Positions 1 to 8,893 of a stretch of DNA of 64,000 nucleotides are shown here, one piece after another; the first letter of the stretch is position 1, and every line of letters begins with the position of its first letter. Below the pieces are notes generated by a model. That model did not search any database, was not told the origin of the DNA, and saw only the letters and a program-made list of their open reading frames with translations. Both the position numbers and the translations under genes were made by a program. Where the stretch lies: contig CP018227.1 in the NCBI GenBank assembly GCA_016865035.1, positions 2,633,501 through 2,697,500 on the forward strand. The letters run 5' to 3'. Source of the stretch: Kordiimonadales bacterium IMCC3096. GTDB lineage: Bacteria > Pseudomonadota > Alphaproteobacteria > Minwuiales > Minwuiaceae.

Positions 1-624
1 ATCGATCAGCGTATCCGCCAGGCTGTCGCGCACCGTGACCGGACGCGACCAGCGTTCACCGCGGGCGAAGGTGAGGCGGCAGGTGGCTGCGAGCAACTGC
101 GCGGAGGCTTCGTCGGCTGCCGTGTTCAGGGCCGCGACGGACAGGGGCTCCCAGAACCGCCGCCACAGCCATGTGTCCCCGGGAATGCAATCGGCGACCG
201 TCGCGTCCGGTCCCGCCAGCAGCAGCCGCAGCCCCGCCAGCCAGTCCCGCAATCGTGCCCCGGGCACGGATCGGGATCGCCGCAGGACCCACCACGGCAC
301 CCGGCCGGCGTTGGGGCGGACTGTCCAGCGCGCGCCGGTCACCGTGTCGATGAAGGGATAGGCTGCGGGTTCGCCGATCGTCACCCGGTCCAGCGCACCA
401 ACCTCCGCCAGATAGTCGAACACAGCCTCGTTGGCGGTCATCATCAGGTGGTTGCCATTGTCGATCACGCGTCCCAGCGCCGGATCGTGGAAGCTGCGGC
501 ATCGCCCGCCTGCGGCAGGTGCAGCCTCCAGCAGCGTGACGCGGCGCCCGCGCGCCGACAGCCGCAGTGCGGCGGCCAGTCCGGCCAGCCCGGCCCCGAC
601 GATGATCGTCTGCGGGCCACTCAT
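1..624 (-). CDS. hpnE: Hydroxysqualene dehydroxylase HpnE, N-terminal part (runs off window)
   Basis: FAD-dependent amine-oxidase-type protein, expected to reduce hydroxysqualene to squalene as the last step of the HpnCDE route to hopanoids. The frame is open from the ATG at 624 to base 1, giving 208 residues; the family is usually a little over 400, so the C-terminal half lies outside. A dinucleotide-binding motif, IIVGAGLAGLAAAL, sits at residues 7-20, followed by an acidic strand end and AGGR, as in flavin amine oxidases. The start codon shares its A with the hpnD stop (TGATG), so the genes are translationally coupled. The assignment rests on the FAD motif plus position directly after hpnC and hpnD. 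Confidence 0.88.
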   Translation of the reverse strand, partial: MSGPQTIIVGAGLAGLAAALRLSARGRRVTLLEAAPAAGGRCRSFHDPALGRVIDNGNHLMMTANEAVFDYLAEVGALDRVTIGEPAAYPFIDTVTGARWTVRPNAGRVPWWVLRRSRSVPGARLRDWLAGLRLLLAGPDATVADCIPGDTWLWRRFWEPLSVAALNTAADEASAQLLAATCRLTFARGERWSRPVTVRDSLADTLID

Positions 625-1472
625 CAGACCGTCAGCGCACGAAGGGCCAGTCCCAGCTTGGCGAGGCGGGAGAGGCGCAGCCGCTTGGTCGGCTCGGCAA
701 AGCCGCGCCGCTTCAGCCTGGCAAGGTGGCTGCGGTAGATCATGTCCATCAGCAGGGCCGGGCGCAGCTTCCGCCGGTCCAGCCGGGCCGACAGCGTGTC
801 GGCGTCCCGGAAGCGGCTCTCCGCCTCCGCCAGCAGTTCCTCACAGACCAGCCGTACCGCCGGATGGGACAGGGTTTCCTGCGGCGTGGTGACGGCGATG
901 CCGTGGTGGGCCAGCCGGTCAGCGGGCAGGTACAGGCGGCCCGCCGCCGCATCCTCCCCGATGTCACGCAGGATGTTGGTCAGTTGCAGCGCATCCCCCA
1001 GCGCCAGCGCATATTGCGTTGCGCGCGGTTCCCCGAAAACCTGGACCGACAGCATGCCGACCGCGCCCGCGACGCGGCGGCAATAGAGGTGCAGTCCGGC
1101 ATGGTCCAGCGGCGGTGCTGCGCCGAAATCCATGTCCACATCCATCAGCATGCCGTCGATCAGGGCGTGGAATTCGGCTTTCGGCAGGTCATAGCCCTCG
1201 ACCGCGGCGGCGAGCGCAACAGCCGTCGGTCGACCCGGGCGCGCGGCGTAGAGCGCCTCGATCTCCTCCGACCAGTCGGACAGTGCCTGGCGCTTCATGC
1301 CTTCCTCACCCGGCTCATCGGCGATGTCGTCGATCTCCCGGCAGAAGGCATAGATCGCGTACATCGCCCGCCGCCCGGCAGGGGGCAGGGCGCGCATGCC
1401 CATGGCGAAGGAGGTGCCGGAGCGGTCCACGACCATGCGAACGTGGCGATCCGCCTCCGCAAGGCTGCTCAT
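624..1472 (-). CDS. hpnD: Presqualene diphosphate synthase HpnD
   Basis: Trans-isoprenyl diphosphate synthase of the squalene/phytoene synthase family, condensing two farnesyl diphosphates to presqualene diphosphate. The first aspartate-rich motif DDIAD is at residues 48-52 and the second (NILRDIGEDAAAGRLYLP) lies in the middle of the protein. I start at 1472 (MSSLAEADRH), giving 282 aa, because its ATG overlaps the hpnC stop as ATGA. An ATG at 1568 would add 32 residues lying entirely over hpnC and unlike the family. It is the middle gene of hpnC-hpnD-hpnE. HpnC and HpnD are paralogues, so order and motif detail decide which is which. Confidence 0.9.
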   Translation of the reverse strand: MSSLAEADRHVRMVVDRSGTSFAMGMRALPPAGRRAMYAIYAFCREIDDIADEPGEEGMKRQALSDWSEEIEALYAARPGRPTAVALAAAVEGYDLPKAEFHALIDGMLMDVDMDFGAAPPLDHAGLHLYCRRVAGAVGMLSVQVFGEPRATQYALALGDALQLTNILRDIGEDAAAGRLYLPADRLAHHGIAVTTPQETLSHPAVRLVCEELLAEAESRFRDADTLSARLDRRKLRPALLMDMIYRSHLARLKRRGFAEPTKRLRLSRLAKLGLALRALTV

Positions 1473-2341
1473 GCGCGGGATCCGAAGGCGCGGGTCAGGG
1501 CGAAGCGCCCGGCAGCCAGAACGGAGACAAGCAGGGCCGACGGTTTCGAAAGCCGGGTGCGCTGGCACAATGGATCGCGGTTCCGCAGCCGCCTTGCCAT
1601 CCGGCGCGCCAGCGCATGAATCACCGCCGCCTCCGCCCCCAGCCGCGCGCTCTTCAGGCTGTGCGGCAGCGGGCGTGATTTCTCCAGCAGGGTGTCACAG
1701 AGGTCGAGGCAACGGTCGAGAACCGCACGCAGGGCAGGTGAACTGCGACCGGCCAGCAGCGATGATTCGTCCGTCCCCGAATCCTGCAGCCAGTCGAGAG
1801 GCAGATAGACCCTGTTCATGCGCTGAAAGTCTTCCTTGCAGTCCTGCAGGTGGTTGATGATCTGCAGGGCATCGCAGAGCGGGTCGGAAAGGGCATGGCC
1901 ACGCCGGTCCTCGCCATGCAGGTCGAGAAGGTAGCGGCCCACGGGGGAGGCAGAGAGTCTGCAGTAGTCGCGCAGTTGTTCGATGTCCCGACAACGGTCC
2001 TGACGGGCATCGCGGCGAAAGGCGGCCAGCAGGTCACGTGCATGGGTGTCGGTGACCCCTGTCGCGAGCAGGCTGCGGCGCAGCCGGTCCGCCACGGCAC
2101 AGGCTGGCAGGTCGCTGCCATTGATCAGGGCGGCCTCCAGCGCGTCGAGCCGCTCAAGCTTCGCAGGGGCTGTCAGATCAGGGGCGTCGGCAATGTCGTC
2201 GGCGGTGCGGGCGAAGGCATAGAACGTCGCGACGTGTGGCCGGAGTCCGCGCGGCAGCAGCACTGATCCAACGGGAAAATTCTCCTCCCGTGCCTGCGCG
2301 GCGGGGTCCACCTGTCGGGACATCTGCAGCTCAGCCGTCAT
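1469..2341 (-). CDS. hpnC: HpnC, hydroxysqualene-forming synthase of the hopanoid pathway
   Basis: Squalene/phytoene synthase family paralogue expected to convert presqualene diphosphate to hydroxysqualene. DDIAD lies in the N-terminal third and LQIINHLQDCKEDF is the second aspartate-rich region. FPVGSVLLPRGLRPHVATFY near the start is typical of HpnC. The start is uncertain: ATGs at 2404, 2374 and 2341 are in frame. I prefer 2341 (MTAELQMSRQ, 290 aa) because a purine-rich stretch precedes it and the extra residues look non-homologous. First gene of the hpnCDE operon, divergent from the dctP transporter gene. Confidence 0.88.
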   Translation of the reverse strand: MTAELQMSRQVDPAAQAREENFPVGSVLLPRGLRPHVATFYAFARTADDIADAPDLTAPAKLERLDALEAALINGSDLPACAVADRLRRSLLATGVTDTHARDLLAAFRRDARQDRCRDIEQLRDYCRLSASPVGRYLLDLHGEDRRGHALSDPLCDALQIINHLQDCKEDFQRMNRVYLPLDWLQDSGTDESSLLAGRSSPALRAVLDRCLDLCDTLLEKSRPLPHSLKSARLGAEAAVIHALARRMARRLRNRDPLCQRTRLSKPSALLVSVLAAGRFALTRAFGSRA

Positions 2342-2467
2342 TTCGGTCCCGTTCCCCCGATCCGTCGCACCCATGTCCGACCTGCAGGGGTGTACAGGAA
2401 GCAAGGGTGATGGAGAAGGGTGCGCATTGGCGGCTGTTCAACTGTTGGCACCGATGGGCGAAGCCGA

Positions 2468-2494
2468 TTGATCACGGCACCCGGCCCCTATAGT
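2468..2494 (+). promoter_or_regulatory. Possible sigma70-type promoter of dctPQM
   Basis: TTGATC and TATAGT separated by 15 bp, about 50 bp before the dctP start. The -10 is good but the spacing is short, so this is only a candidate. It lies in the roughly 200-bp gap between divergent hpnC and dctP. Confidence 0.3.
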
Positions 2495-2542
2495 CTCTGC
2501 GCCAACAAAGACATCAAAGTGTCAAACTCAGGGAGGAAACAC

Positions 2543-3592
2543 ATGTTTCACAAGACGCTGAAAGGCGTGGCGGCGATTGCTGTTGCGCTGGGAATGGCCG
2601 GGGCCGCGCAGGCCGGCAGCCATTCCGACATGGTCGACGGCCCGGCCGTCACCTGGAACCATTCCATCTGGGGCAAGCCCCGGGCATTCACGGCCGGCCT
2701 GGAATACATCGTGGCCGAGCTGGACCGCCGGACCGGTGGCAAGTTCCAGCTGAAGCTGTCCTACGGTGGTCTGTCCAAGCCGCGCGAGAACCTGGATGGC
2801 ATCCAGCTCGGCGCGTTCGAAGGGGCGAACTTCTGCAACTTCTACAGCCCGGACAAGACGCCTTCGTCTATGATCTTCTCCCTGCCGTTCCTGCCCATCG
2901 GTGACTGGAACGTGCGGATCAAGGCATCGGACGCCTTCTACCAGCATCCGCATGTGAAGAAGGAAATGGCCAACTGGAATGCCGTGATCTACATGGCCGG
3001 CATCCTGCCGCAGTATGAATTCCTGGGCCGCGGCAAGCCGCCGAAGTCCCTGGAGGACTGGAACGGCATGCGTGTCCGCGCCGGTGGCGGTGTCGCCCAG
3101 GCAATGGAGAAGCTGGGTGCCACGCTGATGAGCGTGCCGGCGACCGAGGTCTACACGCTGCTGGAACGCGGCACGGTTGATGCGGTGTCTTTCCCCTACA
3201 CCTATGCCCATGCGGCCTACAAGGTGAACGAGGTTGCCGACTGGTTCACGGGCAATTTCCAGCCCGGCACGGCTGACTGCCCGACCGTCTTCAACATCGA
3301 CGCCTGGAACGCCCTGCCGCAGCAGTATCGCGACCTGCTGCTGGAGCTGAAATGGCCGGCCTACGAGAAGATGCGCGAAGCCTATGAGGCGGCTGACAAG
3401 GTGAACATCCCGATGTTCCAGAAGCAGCTGACCGAAATCCGCTTCACCAAGGACGAGCTGGCCACCTTCCGCAAGGAAATCGGTGAGCCCCTGTGGAAGG
3501 AAGCTTTCGTCGATGCCTACGGCGACAAGATTCCGGCGCAGGAACTGCTGGACTTCCTGCTGGCCGAAGCCGAAAAGGCTGCCGGTTCCTGA
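2543..3592 (+). CDS. dctP: TRAP transporter solute-binding protein, DctP family
   Basis: Periplasmic substrate-binding subunit of a tripartite ATP-independent periplasmic transporter, 349 aa. A signal peptide is clear: KTLK, a hydrophobic alanine-rich core, and cleavage after AQA near residue 24. The body shows the DctP-type fold, with KFQLKLSYGG early and VRAGGGVAQAMEKLGA in the middle, where the ligand-contact arginine is expected. The start at 2543 is supported by GGGAGGAAAC just upstream; the frame is open further 5' but that extension would bury the signal peptide. The membrane subunits follow. The ligand is not evident; an organic acid is the usual substrate class. Confidence 0.93.
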   Translation: MFHKTLKGVAAIAVALGMAGAAQAGSHSDMVDGPAVTWNHSIWGKPRAFTAGLEYIVAELDRRTGGKFQLKLSYGGLSKPRENLDGIQLGAFEGANFCNFYSPDKTPSSMIFSLPFLPIGDWNVRIKASDAFYQHPHVKKEMANWNAVIYMAGILPQYEFLGRGKPPKSLEDWNGMRVRAGGGVAQAMEKLGATLMSVPATEVYTLLERGTVDAVSFPYTYAHAAYKVNEVADWFTGNFQPGTADCPTVFNIDAWNALPQQYRDLLLELKWPAYEKMREAYEAADKVNIPMFQKQLTEIRFTKDELATFRKEIGEPLWKEAFVDAYGDKIPAQELLDFLLAEAEKAAGS

Positions 3593-3609
3593 AGGCAGTG
3601 ACATGATTC

Positions 3610-3639
3610 GGGGCGGGCTCCTGGCGGGTCCGCCCCTTT
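3610..3639 (+). terminator. Stem-loop between binding-protein and permease genes
   Basis: GGGGCGG (3610-3616) can pair with CCGCCCC (3630-3636), followed by TTT. It lies 18 bp after the dctP stop and about 60 bp before dctQ, so it probably attenuates transcription or stabilises the dctP mRNA. That would fit the excess of binding protein over permease that such systems need. Confidence 0.55.
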
Positions 3640-3699
3640 CATTTCCTTGAACAATTTCAGAACGATATAGCTGTTTTCGTTTCCCGGGGAGGGGCGAGC

Positions 3700-4332
3700 A
3701 TGGACGCAACGCAGGGCGAGTCCAACATGGGCCAGCTCGATCGTACGCTGGGCCGCGTTGAGACGATCTTCAACCTGGTCGCGGCCTACTCCATTGTCTT
3801 TCTCATGCTGCTTGGCGTTTCGCAGATTTTCCTGCGTACCGTCGGCTACCCCATGTGGGGCTATATCGACTTCGTCGAGCAATCCATCGCGGTCTTCGCC
3901 TTCATGGGTATCGCCTATTGCCAGCGGGCTGGCGGTCATGTGCGCATGGATCTGGCTATTCGTGGTCTCAAGGGACGGTGGCTCTGGCTGGCCGAATCCC
4001 TCGCGATTGTCCTGTCCCTGATCGTTGTCGGTGTGCTGATCGCCTATGGCTATACCCACTTCGAGCGCGCCTTCGAGCAGGGTGACTCCACCATTGATGC
4101 CAATTTCCCGGTCTGGCCGTCGAAGCTGATCGTGCCGGTCGCCTTCAGCCTGCTGTGGCTGCGCCTGCTGCTGCAGCTGATCGGCTACATGCGCCTGTTT
4201 CTCGATCCTTCGAAGACGCCGGTCGGCGTGCCGACGATTCCGACAATCGAGGATGTGGCCCGTCAGGACATCGAGAGCACCGGTGACGAGGACAGGGACA
4301 ACAATGCCGCCAACCGGGGAGCAGGCGCATGA
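3700..4332 (+). CDS. dctQ: TRAP transporter small permease DctQ
   Basis: Small membrane subunit of the TRAP transporter, 210 aa. Four hydrophobic segments are visible, starting with FNLVAAYSIVFLMLLGVSQI and ending with VPVAFSLLWLRLLLQLIGY, the usual DctQ topology. The C-terminal tail, about 45 residues, is polar and acidic and shows no domain. The start at 3700 has GGGGAGGGGCGAGC upstream; an in-frame ATG at 3727 is an alternative. The stop overlaps the dctM start as ATGA, as expected for subunits made in fixed ratio. Confidence 0.92.
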   Translation: MDATQGESNMGQLDRTLGRVETIFNLVAAYSIVFLMLLGVSQIFLRTVGYPMWGYIDFVEQSIAVFAFMGIAYCQRAGGHVRMDLAIRGLKGRWLWLAESLAIVLSLIVVGVLIAYGYTHFERAFEQGDSTIDANFPVWPSKLIVPVAFSLLWLRLLLQLIGYMRLFLDPSKTPVGVPTIPTIEDVARQDIESTGDEDRDNNAANRGAGA

Positions 4333-5696
4333 TCACCGATCCACTGACAATCGGCATCATCGGCATGGTGGCGCTGCTCTGCCTTATCGCGCTTGGTATG
4401 CGCGTCGTCTTCGCCTGCGCCCTGGTCGGCATGGTCGGTATCATCGCGGTGCTCTACGCGAAGCCCAACTTCGATCTTGCCAAGGCCTTCATGGCCGGGG
4501 CCGGGCTTGCCGGGCTCACCCCCCATTCCAAATCGGTCGCCTATACGCTCAGTGTGCTGCCGATGTTCATCCTGATCGGTTATCTGGCGTTTCATGCGGG
4601 CATCACCAAGGCGGTGTTCGAGGCTGCGCGGCGCTGGATCGGCTGGGTGCCGGGCGGACTCGCCGTGGCCAGCGTGTTCGCGACCGCCGGCTTCGCCGCG
4701 GTCTCCGGTGCTTCCACCTCCACGGCGGCGGTCTTCGCCCGGATCGCGATTCCGGAAATGCTGGCGGCGGGGTACGACAGGCGCCTGGCTGCAGGCGTGG
4801 TCGCCGCGGGCGGCACACTGGCATCACTGATTCCGCCGAGTGCGATCCTGGTCATCTACGCCATCATCGTCGAACAATCGGTTGGCGCGCTGTTGCTGGC
4901 CGGTTTCCTGCCCGGACTGTTCTCCGCTGTCGTCTATGCCCTGCTGATCATCTACCGTGCCTGGCGCAATCCGGAACTGGGCCGCCCGATCCGGGGCTAT
5001 ACCTGGAAGCAGCGGTTCGAGAGCGTGCCGGGTACCACGCCGATCCTGCTGGTCATCGCGATCATCATCGGCGGTATCTACCTCGGCCTCGCGACACCGA
5101 CCGAGGCGGGCGCGCTCGGCGCCTTCGTCGTGCTGGTGATGGCAGCTGTCCGGGGCATGAAGTGGCATCAGTTCCAGGACGCGATCCTGGAGACGGCCAA
5201 GCTGACGGTGATGATCTTCTCCATCATCTGGGGCGTGCTGATCTTCGTGCGCTTCCTCGGATTTGCCCGTCTGCCGGAGAATTTCGCCAACTGGATCGTG
5301 ACCCTGCCGCTCGATCCCTGGACCATCATGATCCTGATCCTGCTTGCCTATGCGGTGCTGGGCATGTTCATGGATGCCATCGGGATGCTGCTGCTGACCC
5401 TGCCTGTGGTCTATCCGGCTGTCGTGGCGCTTGGCCCGGGGCTCGGGTTCGATCCGGGCAGCAACGATGTTGCCATCTGGTTCGGGATCATTGTCGTGAA
5501 GATGGTGGAGATATGTCTGGTCACGCCTCCAATCGGTCTGAACTGCTACGTCGTCAACGGCGTCAGACCGGACATACCGCTGTCGGATGTCTTCAGGGGT
5601 ATCGGCCCCTTCTTCATCGCCGACGTGCTGACGGTTGCCGGTCTGGTGGCGTTCCCCGCCATCATCACCTGGCTGCCCAACCAGATGCTCAACTGA
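4329..5696 (+). CDS. dctM: TRAP transporter large permease DctM
   Basis: Large transport subunit, 455 aa, with about a dozen hydrophobic segments filling the protein. SGASTSTAAVFARIAIPEM and LIPPSAILVIYAIIVEQSVG are hallmark DctM stretches, and TPPIGLNCYVVNG near the C terminus is a second conserved site. It belongs to the ion transporter superfamily and uses a sodium gradient together with DctP and DctQ. The length is normal for the family. It starts inside the dctQ stop (ATGA at 4329-4332). Only 25 bp separate it from the next gene, so the RNA methyltransferases may be cotranscribed. Confidence 0.94.
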   Translation: MITDPLTIGIIGMVALLCLIALGMRVVFACALVGMVGIIAVLYAKPNFDLAKAFMAGAGLAGLTPHSKSVAYTLSVLPMFILIGYLAFHAGITKAVFEAARRWIGWVPGGLAVASVFATAGFAAVSGASTSTAAVFARIAIPEMLAAGYDRRLAAGVVAAGGTLASLIPPSAILVIYAIIVEQSVGALLLAGFLPGLFSAVVYALLIIYRAWRNPELGRPIRGYTWKQRFESVPGTTPILLVIAIIIGGIYLGLATPTEAGALGAFVVLVMAAVRGMKWHQFQDAILETAKLTVMIFSIIWGVLIFVRFLGFARLPENFANWIVTLPLDPWTIMILILLAYAVLGMFMDAIGMLLLTLPVVYPAVVALGPGLGFDPGSNDVAIWFGIIVVKMVEICLVTPPIGLNCYVVNGVRPDIPLSDVFRGIGPFFIADVLTVAGLVAFPAIITWLPNQMLN

Positions 5697-5721
5697 TCCT
5701 GCATCCGTCCGGCCCGGCGTC

Positions 5722-6462
5722 ATGAGCGGACGCCGGGCGGACCTGGAACTCGTGGCGCGGGGTCTTGCACAGAGCCGGGGCCGTGCGCGGGCCCTGATCG
5801 AGGCTGGCAAGGTCACGCTGGACGGCCAGACGGTCGGTCGGGTGGCGGAGATCGTGGAGCCTGAACAGGTTCTGGCCCTGTCGGAGCCGGATCATCCCTA
5901 TGTCAGTCGGGGGGCGCTGAAGCTGGTGGCGGCGCTGGACCATTTCCGGATGGATCCGACAGGCTGCAACTGCCTGGACATAGGTGCTTCGACCGGCGGC
6001 TTCACGGATGTCCTGCTGCAACGTGGCGCGCGTCATGTGACTGCCATCGATGTCGGACGGGACCAGTTGCACGAGAGTCTGAGCCAGCGGCCGGATGTTA
6101 CCTCGCTTGAGGGGATGAACGCCCGCGAGCTGACCCTGGATGACCTGCCGCATCAACCGGACCTGATTGTCTGTGACGCCAGCTTCATCAGTCTGACGCT
6201 GGTCCTTGCCCCGGCGCTGGCGCTGGCCGCGCCGGGTGCACGGGTGATCGCGCTGGTGAAGCCGCAGTTCGAGGCCGGGCGTGCAGCCCTGGGCAAGGGC
6301 GGGGTGGTACGTGACGCGAAAGTGCGCGATGAGGTGCGCCAACGCCTGACGGAATGGCTGTCGGAACAGCCGGACTGGCATGTGCTGGGCAGCATCGAAA
6401 GCCCGATCACGGGCCCGAAGGGCAATATCGAATTTCTGCTGGCGGGAGAGCGCGGCACATGA
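5722..6462 (+). CDS. tlyA: TlyA-family rRNA 2'-O-methyltransferase / hemolysin A homologue
   Basis: 246 aa with an N-terminal S4 RNA-binding domain (about residues 1-60) and a C-terminal FtsJ-like Rossmann methyltransferase domain. The SAM-binding loop DIGASTGGFTD and the strand CDASFISL are present, and ALVKPQFE carries the lysine expected of the FtsJ-type catalytic set. The family methylates cytidines of rRNA at the 2'-OH. The start at 5722 gives the canonical short N terminus; an upstream in-frame ATG (5635) lies inside dctM. The stop overlaps the next start (ATGA). Confidence 0.9.
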   Translation: MSGRRADLELVARGLAQSRGRARALIEAGKVTLDGQTVGRVAEIVEPEQVLALSEPDHPYVSRGALKLVAALDHFRMDPTGCNCLDIGASTGGFTDVLLQRGARHVTAIDVGRDQLHESLSQRPDVTSLEGMNARELTLDDLPHQPDLIVCDASFISLTLVLAPALALAAPGARVIALVKPQFEAGRAALGKGGVVRDAKVRDEVRQRLTEWLSEQPDWHVLGSIESPITGPKGNIEFLLAGERGT

Positions 6463-7760
6463 GTGAAGTGAGAATCGAAGGGCTGGGCAGTGCCGGTGAC
6501 GGTATCGCCGCGCTGGACGGCCGGACCGTGCATGTGCCCTTCACCGCGCCGGGCGACGTGGTGGTGATTGAACAGCCGCGTGCGCCGCGCAAGCCGAAGG
6601 GCCGGGGCAAGGGGCGACCGGAAGCCGCTGCCGCGCCACGGCCCCGTGTCGTGAAACAGGTCTCGCCGGGTCCGGACAGGGTGGAACCGGCCTGCCCGCA
6701 TTTCGGGCGCTGCGGGGGCTGTGCCCTGCAACATCTGTCGGCGGATTTCCTGGCGGACTGGAAACGGGACCAGGTCGTCGCCGCGCTGGAGCGGCGCGGG
6801 ATCAGCGATGTGGCGGTTGATGAAACCTTCCTGGGCGGGCCGGGACGCCGCAGGCGCGTGAGCCTGACCTCGCAGGTCGGCGGGCGGAAGTCCGTGGCCA
6901 TCGGGTTTCACGAGCGTGGCAGCAGGAACCTGGTCGACATCGGACCCTGTCCGGTGCTGGAGCCGGCGCTGGAAGCCCTGATCGCGCCGCTGCGGTCCCT
7001 GCTGGCGGCGCATCTGGCGCCACAGGAATCCGCCCGGATCTCCATCAACATGACCGACAGCGGTGCGGACATGCTGCTGGAGGCGGAGATGCGGCAGGGG
7101 GCGGACCTGTTCATGGATCTGGCGGAATTCGCCGAGACCCATGATCTGGCGCGCCTGACGCTGACAGGCAGGAACGGTGAAACGCCGATCGGCGCACGGC
7201 GTCAGCCGGTGCTGGAATGGCCGGGTCTGACTGTCGCGCCGCCGCCGGGGGCCTTCCTGCAGACCGACCGGCTGGTGGAAGCGGAAATGCGCCGCCGCGT
7301 CGGTCTGGCGTCGGCGGGTGCCGGTTCTGTCGCGGACCTGTTCTGCGGTGTCGGCACCCTGACCGCAGGCATACCGACGGGCGCGGAGGTGCTGGCCATC
7401 GACAGTGCGGCCGACGCCGTGCAGGCATTGCGCACCGGGGCGGACAAGGCGCGACGCACCAATATCACCACCAGTGTCCGCAACCTGACACGTGATCCCT
7501 TGAGCGCGGTCGAGATCGCCCCGCTGGATCTGGTGATCCTCGACCCGCCCGCGGCGGGCGCGCGGGCGCAGGTGGAGGTGCTGGCGGGGGCGGGGGCGCA
7601 GGTGCCGCGCATTGCCTACGCGTCCTGCGCGCCGGGAACATTTGCCCGGGACGCCCGCATCCTGATCGATGGCGGCTACCGTCTTGTTTCGCTCACGCCG
7701 TTCGACCAGTTCCACTGGTCCCCCGAAATCGAACTCTTCGGCCTGTTCGAACTGGCGTGA
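6459..7760 (+). CDS. TrmA/RlmD-family class I SAM-dependent RNA 5-methyluridine methyltransferase
   Basis: 433 aa. An N-terminal TRAM-like beta-barrel (residues 1-60) is followed by an Fe-S cysteine cluster with C79, C85 and C88 in CPHFGRCGGC and a fourth cysteine in DIGPCPVLEP. The C-terminal SAM domain has ADLFCGVGTLTAGI, and YASCAPGTF supplies the catalytic cysteine. The family makes m5U in rRNA or tRNA; which uridine cannot be told from sequence, so no symbol is given. A lysine- and arginine-rich insert after the TRAM region (residues 41-52) probably helps RNA binding. It overlaps tlyA by ATGA, so both RNA modification genes form one unit. Confidence 0.88.
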   Translation: MSEVRIEGLGSAGDGIAALDGRTVHVPFTAPGDVVVIEQPRAPRKPKGRGKGRPEAAAAPRPRVVKQVSPGPDRVEPACPHFGRCGGCALQHLSADFLADWKRDQVVAALERRGISDVAVDETFLGGPGRRRRVSLTSQVGGRKSVAIGFHERGSRNLVDIGPCPVLEPALEALIAPLRSLLAAHLAPQESARISINMTDSGADMLLEAEMRQGADLFMDLAEFAETHDLARLTLTGRNGETPIGARRQPVLEWPGLTVAPPPGAFLQTDRLVEAEMRRRVGLASAGAGSVADLFCGVGTLTAGIPTGAEVLAIDSAADAVQALRTGADKARRTNITTSVRNLTRDPLSAVEIAPLDLVILDPPAAGARAQVEVLAGAGAQVPRIAYASCAPGTFARDARILIDGGYRLVSLTPFDQFHWSPEIELFGLFELA

Positions 7761-7769
7761 TGGCCCGAT

Positions 7770-8780
7770 CTATTCGGCCAGGACCTCCAGACAGCCGGAT
7801 GGGGACAGCAGGGCGTCGGCACGGGCCTTGTCGGTTCCCTTCAGGCGGCCGTAGAGGCTGCGCAGGCGACTGAGGCACTTGCCCTGATAGCGGAACGGCG
7901 CCTGTGCGTAGGGCCGGCCAAAGATGGTCATGCGCACTTCCTCCGCGCCGCTCTCCAGCGCCTCCGCATTGGCGGCAAGGAAGGGCAGATAGGCCTGACC
8001 GCAGAGCGCGAGCAGGTCATGCACGGCCTGCGGCAGTTCGGCATCCGACGTGCCCCAGTCCCCTTCCAGTCCAGACAGGTCATCGGTCTGGCGAATCCAG
8101 TGGACCACGGTCGGGGCGCGGCGGCGCATCTCCGTCATCGATGTCGGGTCGTCGGCCAGGGTGCGCAACTGGCCGAACAGGCCGAAGTCGGCGATCGAGG
8201 GCCGGGTGCCGAACAGGTAGTTGCCAAGCCCAACATGGGTTTCCAGCGCATCAACGGTGCGGGCAAATGTTTCCTCGATGACCGGGCGATTTTCCTCCGT
8301 GCAGCCGACGATCGGCATGCGGCTCACCTGGCGCTCGCAGATGTCGCGGGCAAAGGCGCGGCGTTCCTCCAGCGGGGCGGCGGCCGGGACATTGTCGGAA
8401 GCGATCCACCAGGATGCGAAGTCCCGGTCGGCGGCATAGAACCAGCGATAGTGGAACATGGCCTTGGTCAGCCATTCATCGGCCATGTCCTCGATCAGGT
8501 TGGCGAGGAAGCGATGTACCGGATCTTCCGGAAGGATGGAGCGTTCCGTATGGCGCTGCTCCAGCTCATGCGCGATGGGGGTTGAATCCACCCGCCAGGC
8601 CACATCATCGGGAAACTGCACCATGGGGATGACCTGCGGCTTCACATGCGCTGTCTCCGCCCTGCTTTCGATGTTCCGCAGTTCCCAGATGAAGGGCAGA
8701 CGCCGGTAGCGCAGTATCGCGCGCATCTTCATCGAATAGGGTGAGCCAAGCCCGCCCAGCAACCGGATCGGATCAGTCAT
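7770..8780 (-). CDS. Glutathione S-transferase-like protein, long form
   Basis: 336 aa. The N terminus (LLGGLGSPYSMKMRAILRYR) is a thioredoxin-type GST domain with the SPYS active-site region. VIPMVQFPDDVAWRVDSTPI resembles the segment holding the glutathione-binding VP and DST residues. The rest is helical and includes SIADFGLFGQL, a good match to the conserved GST C-terminal N-capping box. It is about 100 residues longer than a classical GST. It converges on the RNA methyltransferase gene (9 bp apart). Substrate unknown. Confidence 0.8.
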   Translation of the reverse strand: MTDPIRLLGGLGSPYSMKMRAILRYRRLPFIWELRNIESRAETAHVKPQVIPMVQFPDDVAWRVDSTPIAHELEQRHTERSILPEDPVHRFLANLIEDMADEWLTKAMFHYRWFYAADRDFASWWIASDNVPAAAPLEERRAFARDICERQVSRMPIVGCTEENRPVIEETFARTVDALETHVGLGNYLFGTRPSIADFGLFGQLRTLADDPTSMTEMRRRAPTVVHWIRQTDDLSGLEGDWGTSDAELPQAVHDLLALCGQAYLPFLAANAEALESGAEEVRMTIFGRPYAQAPFRYQGKCLSRLRSLYGRLKGTDKARADALLSPSGCLEVLAE

Positions 8781-8893
8781 TGTCTGTATCTCCCCAACAG
8801 GAACCGTCGCCTCCCCATGGCGGCAGTTTCACCGGGATCATCCTACACAATGGAGCGGCGTGTCATGGACAAATGGGCGCTCCGGAACCCGTT

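Noticed and set aside
2528-3709. Long open frame antisense to dctP
   Set aside because: A high-G+C shadow frame of the clearly coding plus strand; no domain and no ribosome site. The same applies to many other long antisense frames, for example 23701-25482 and 50775-52541.
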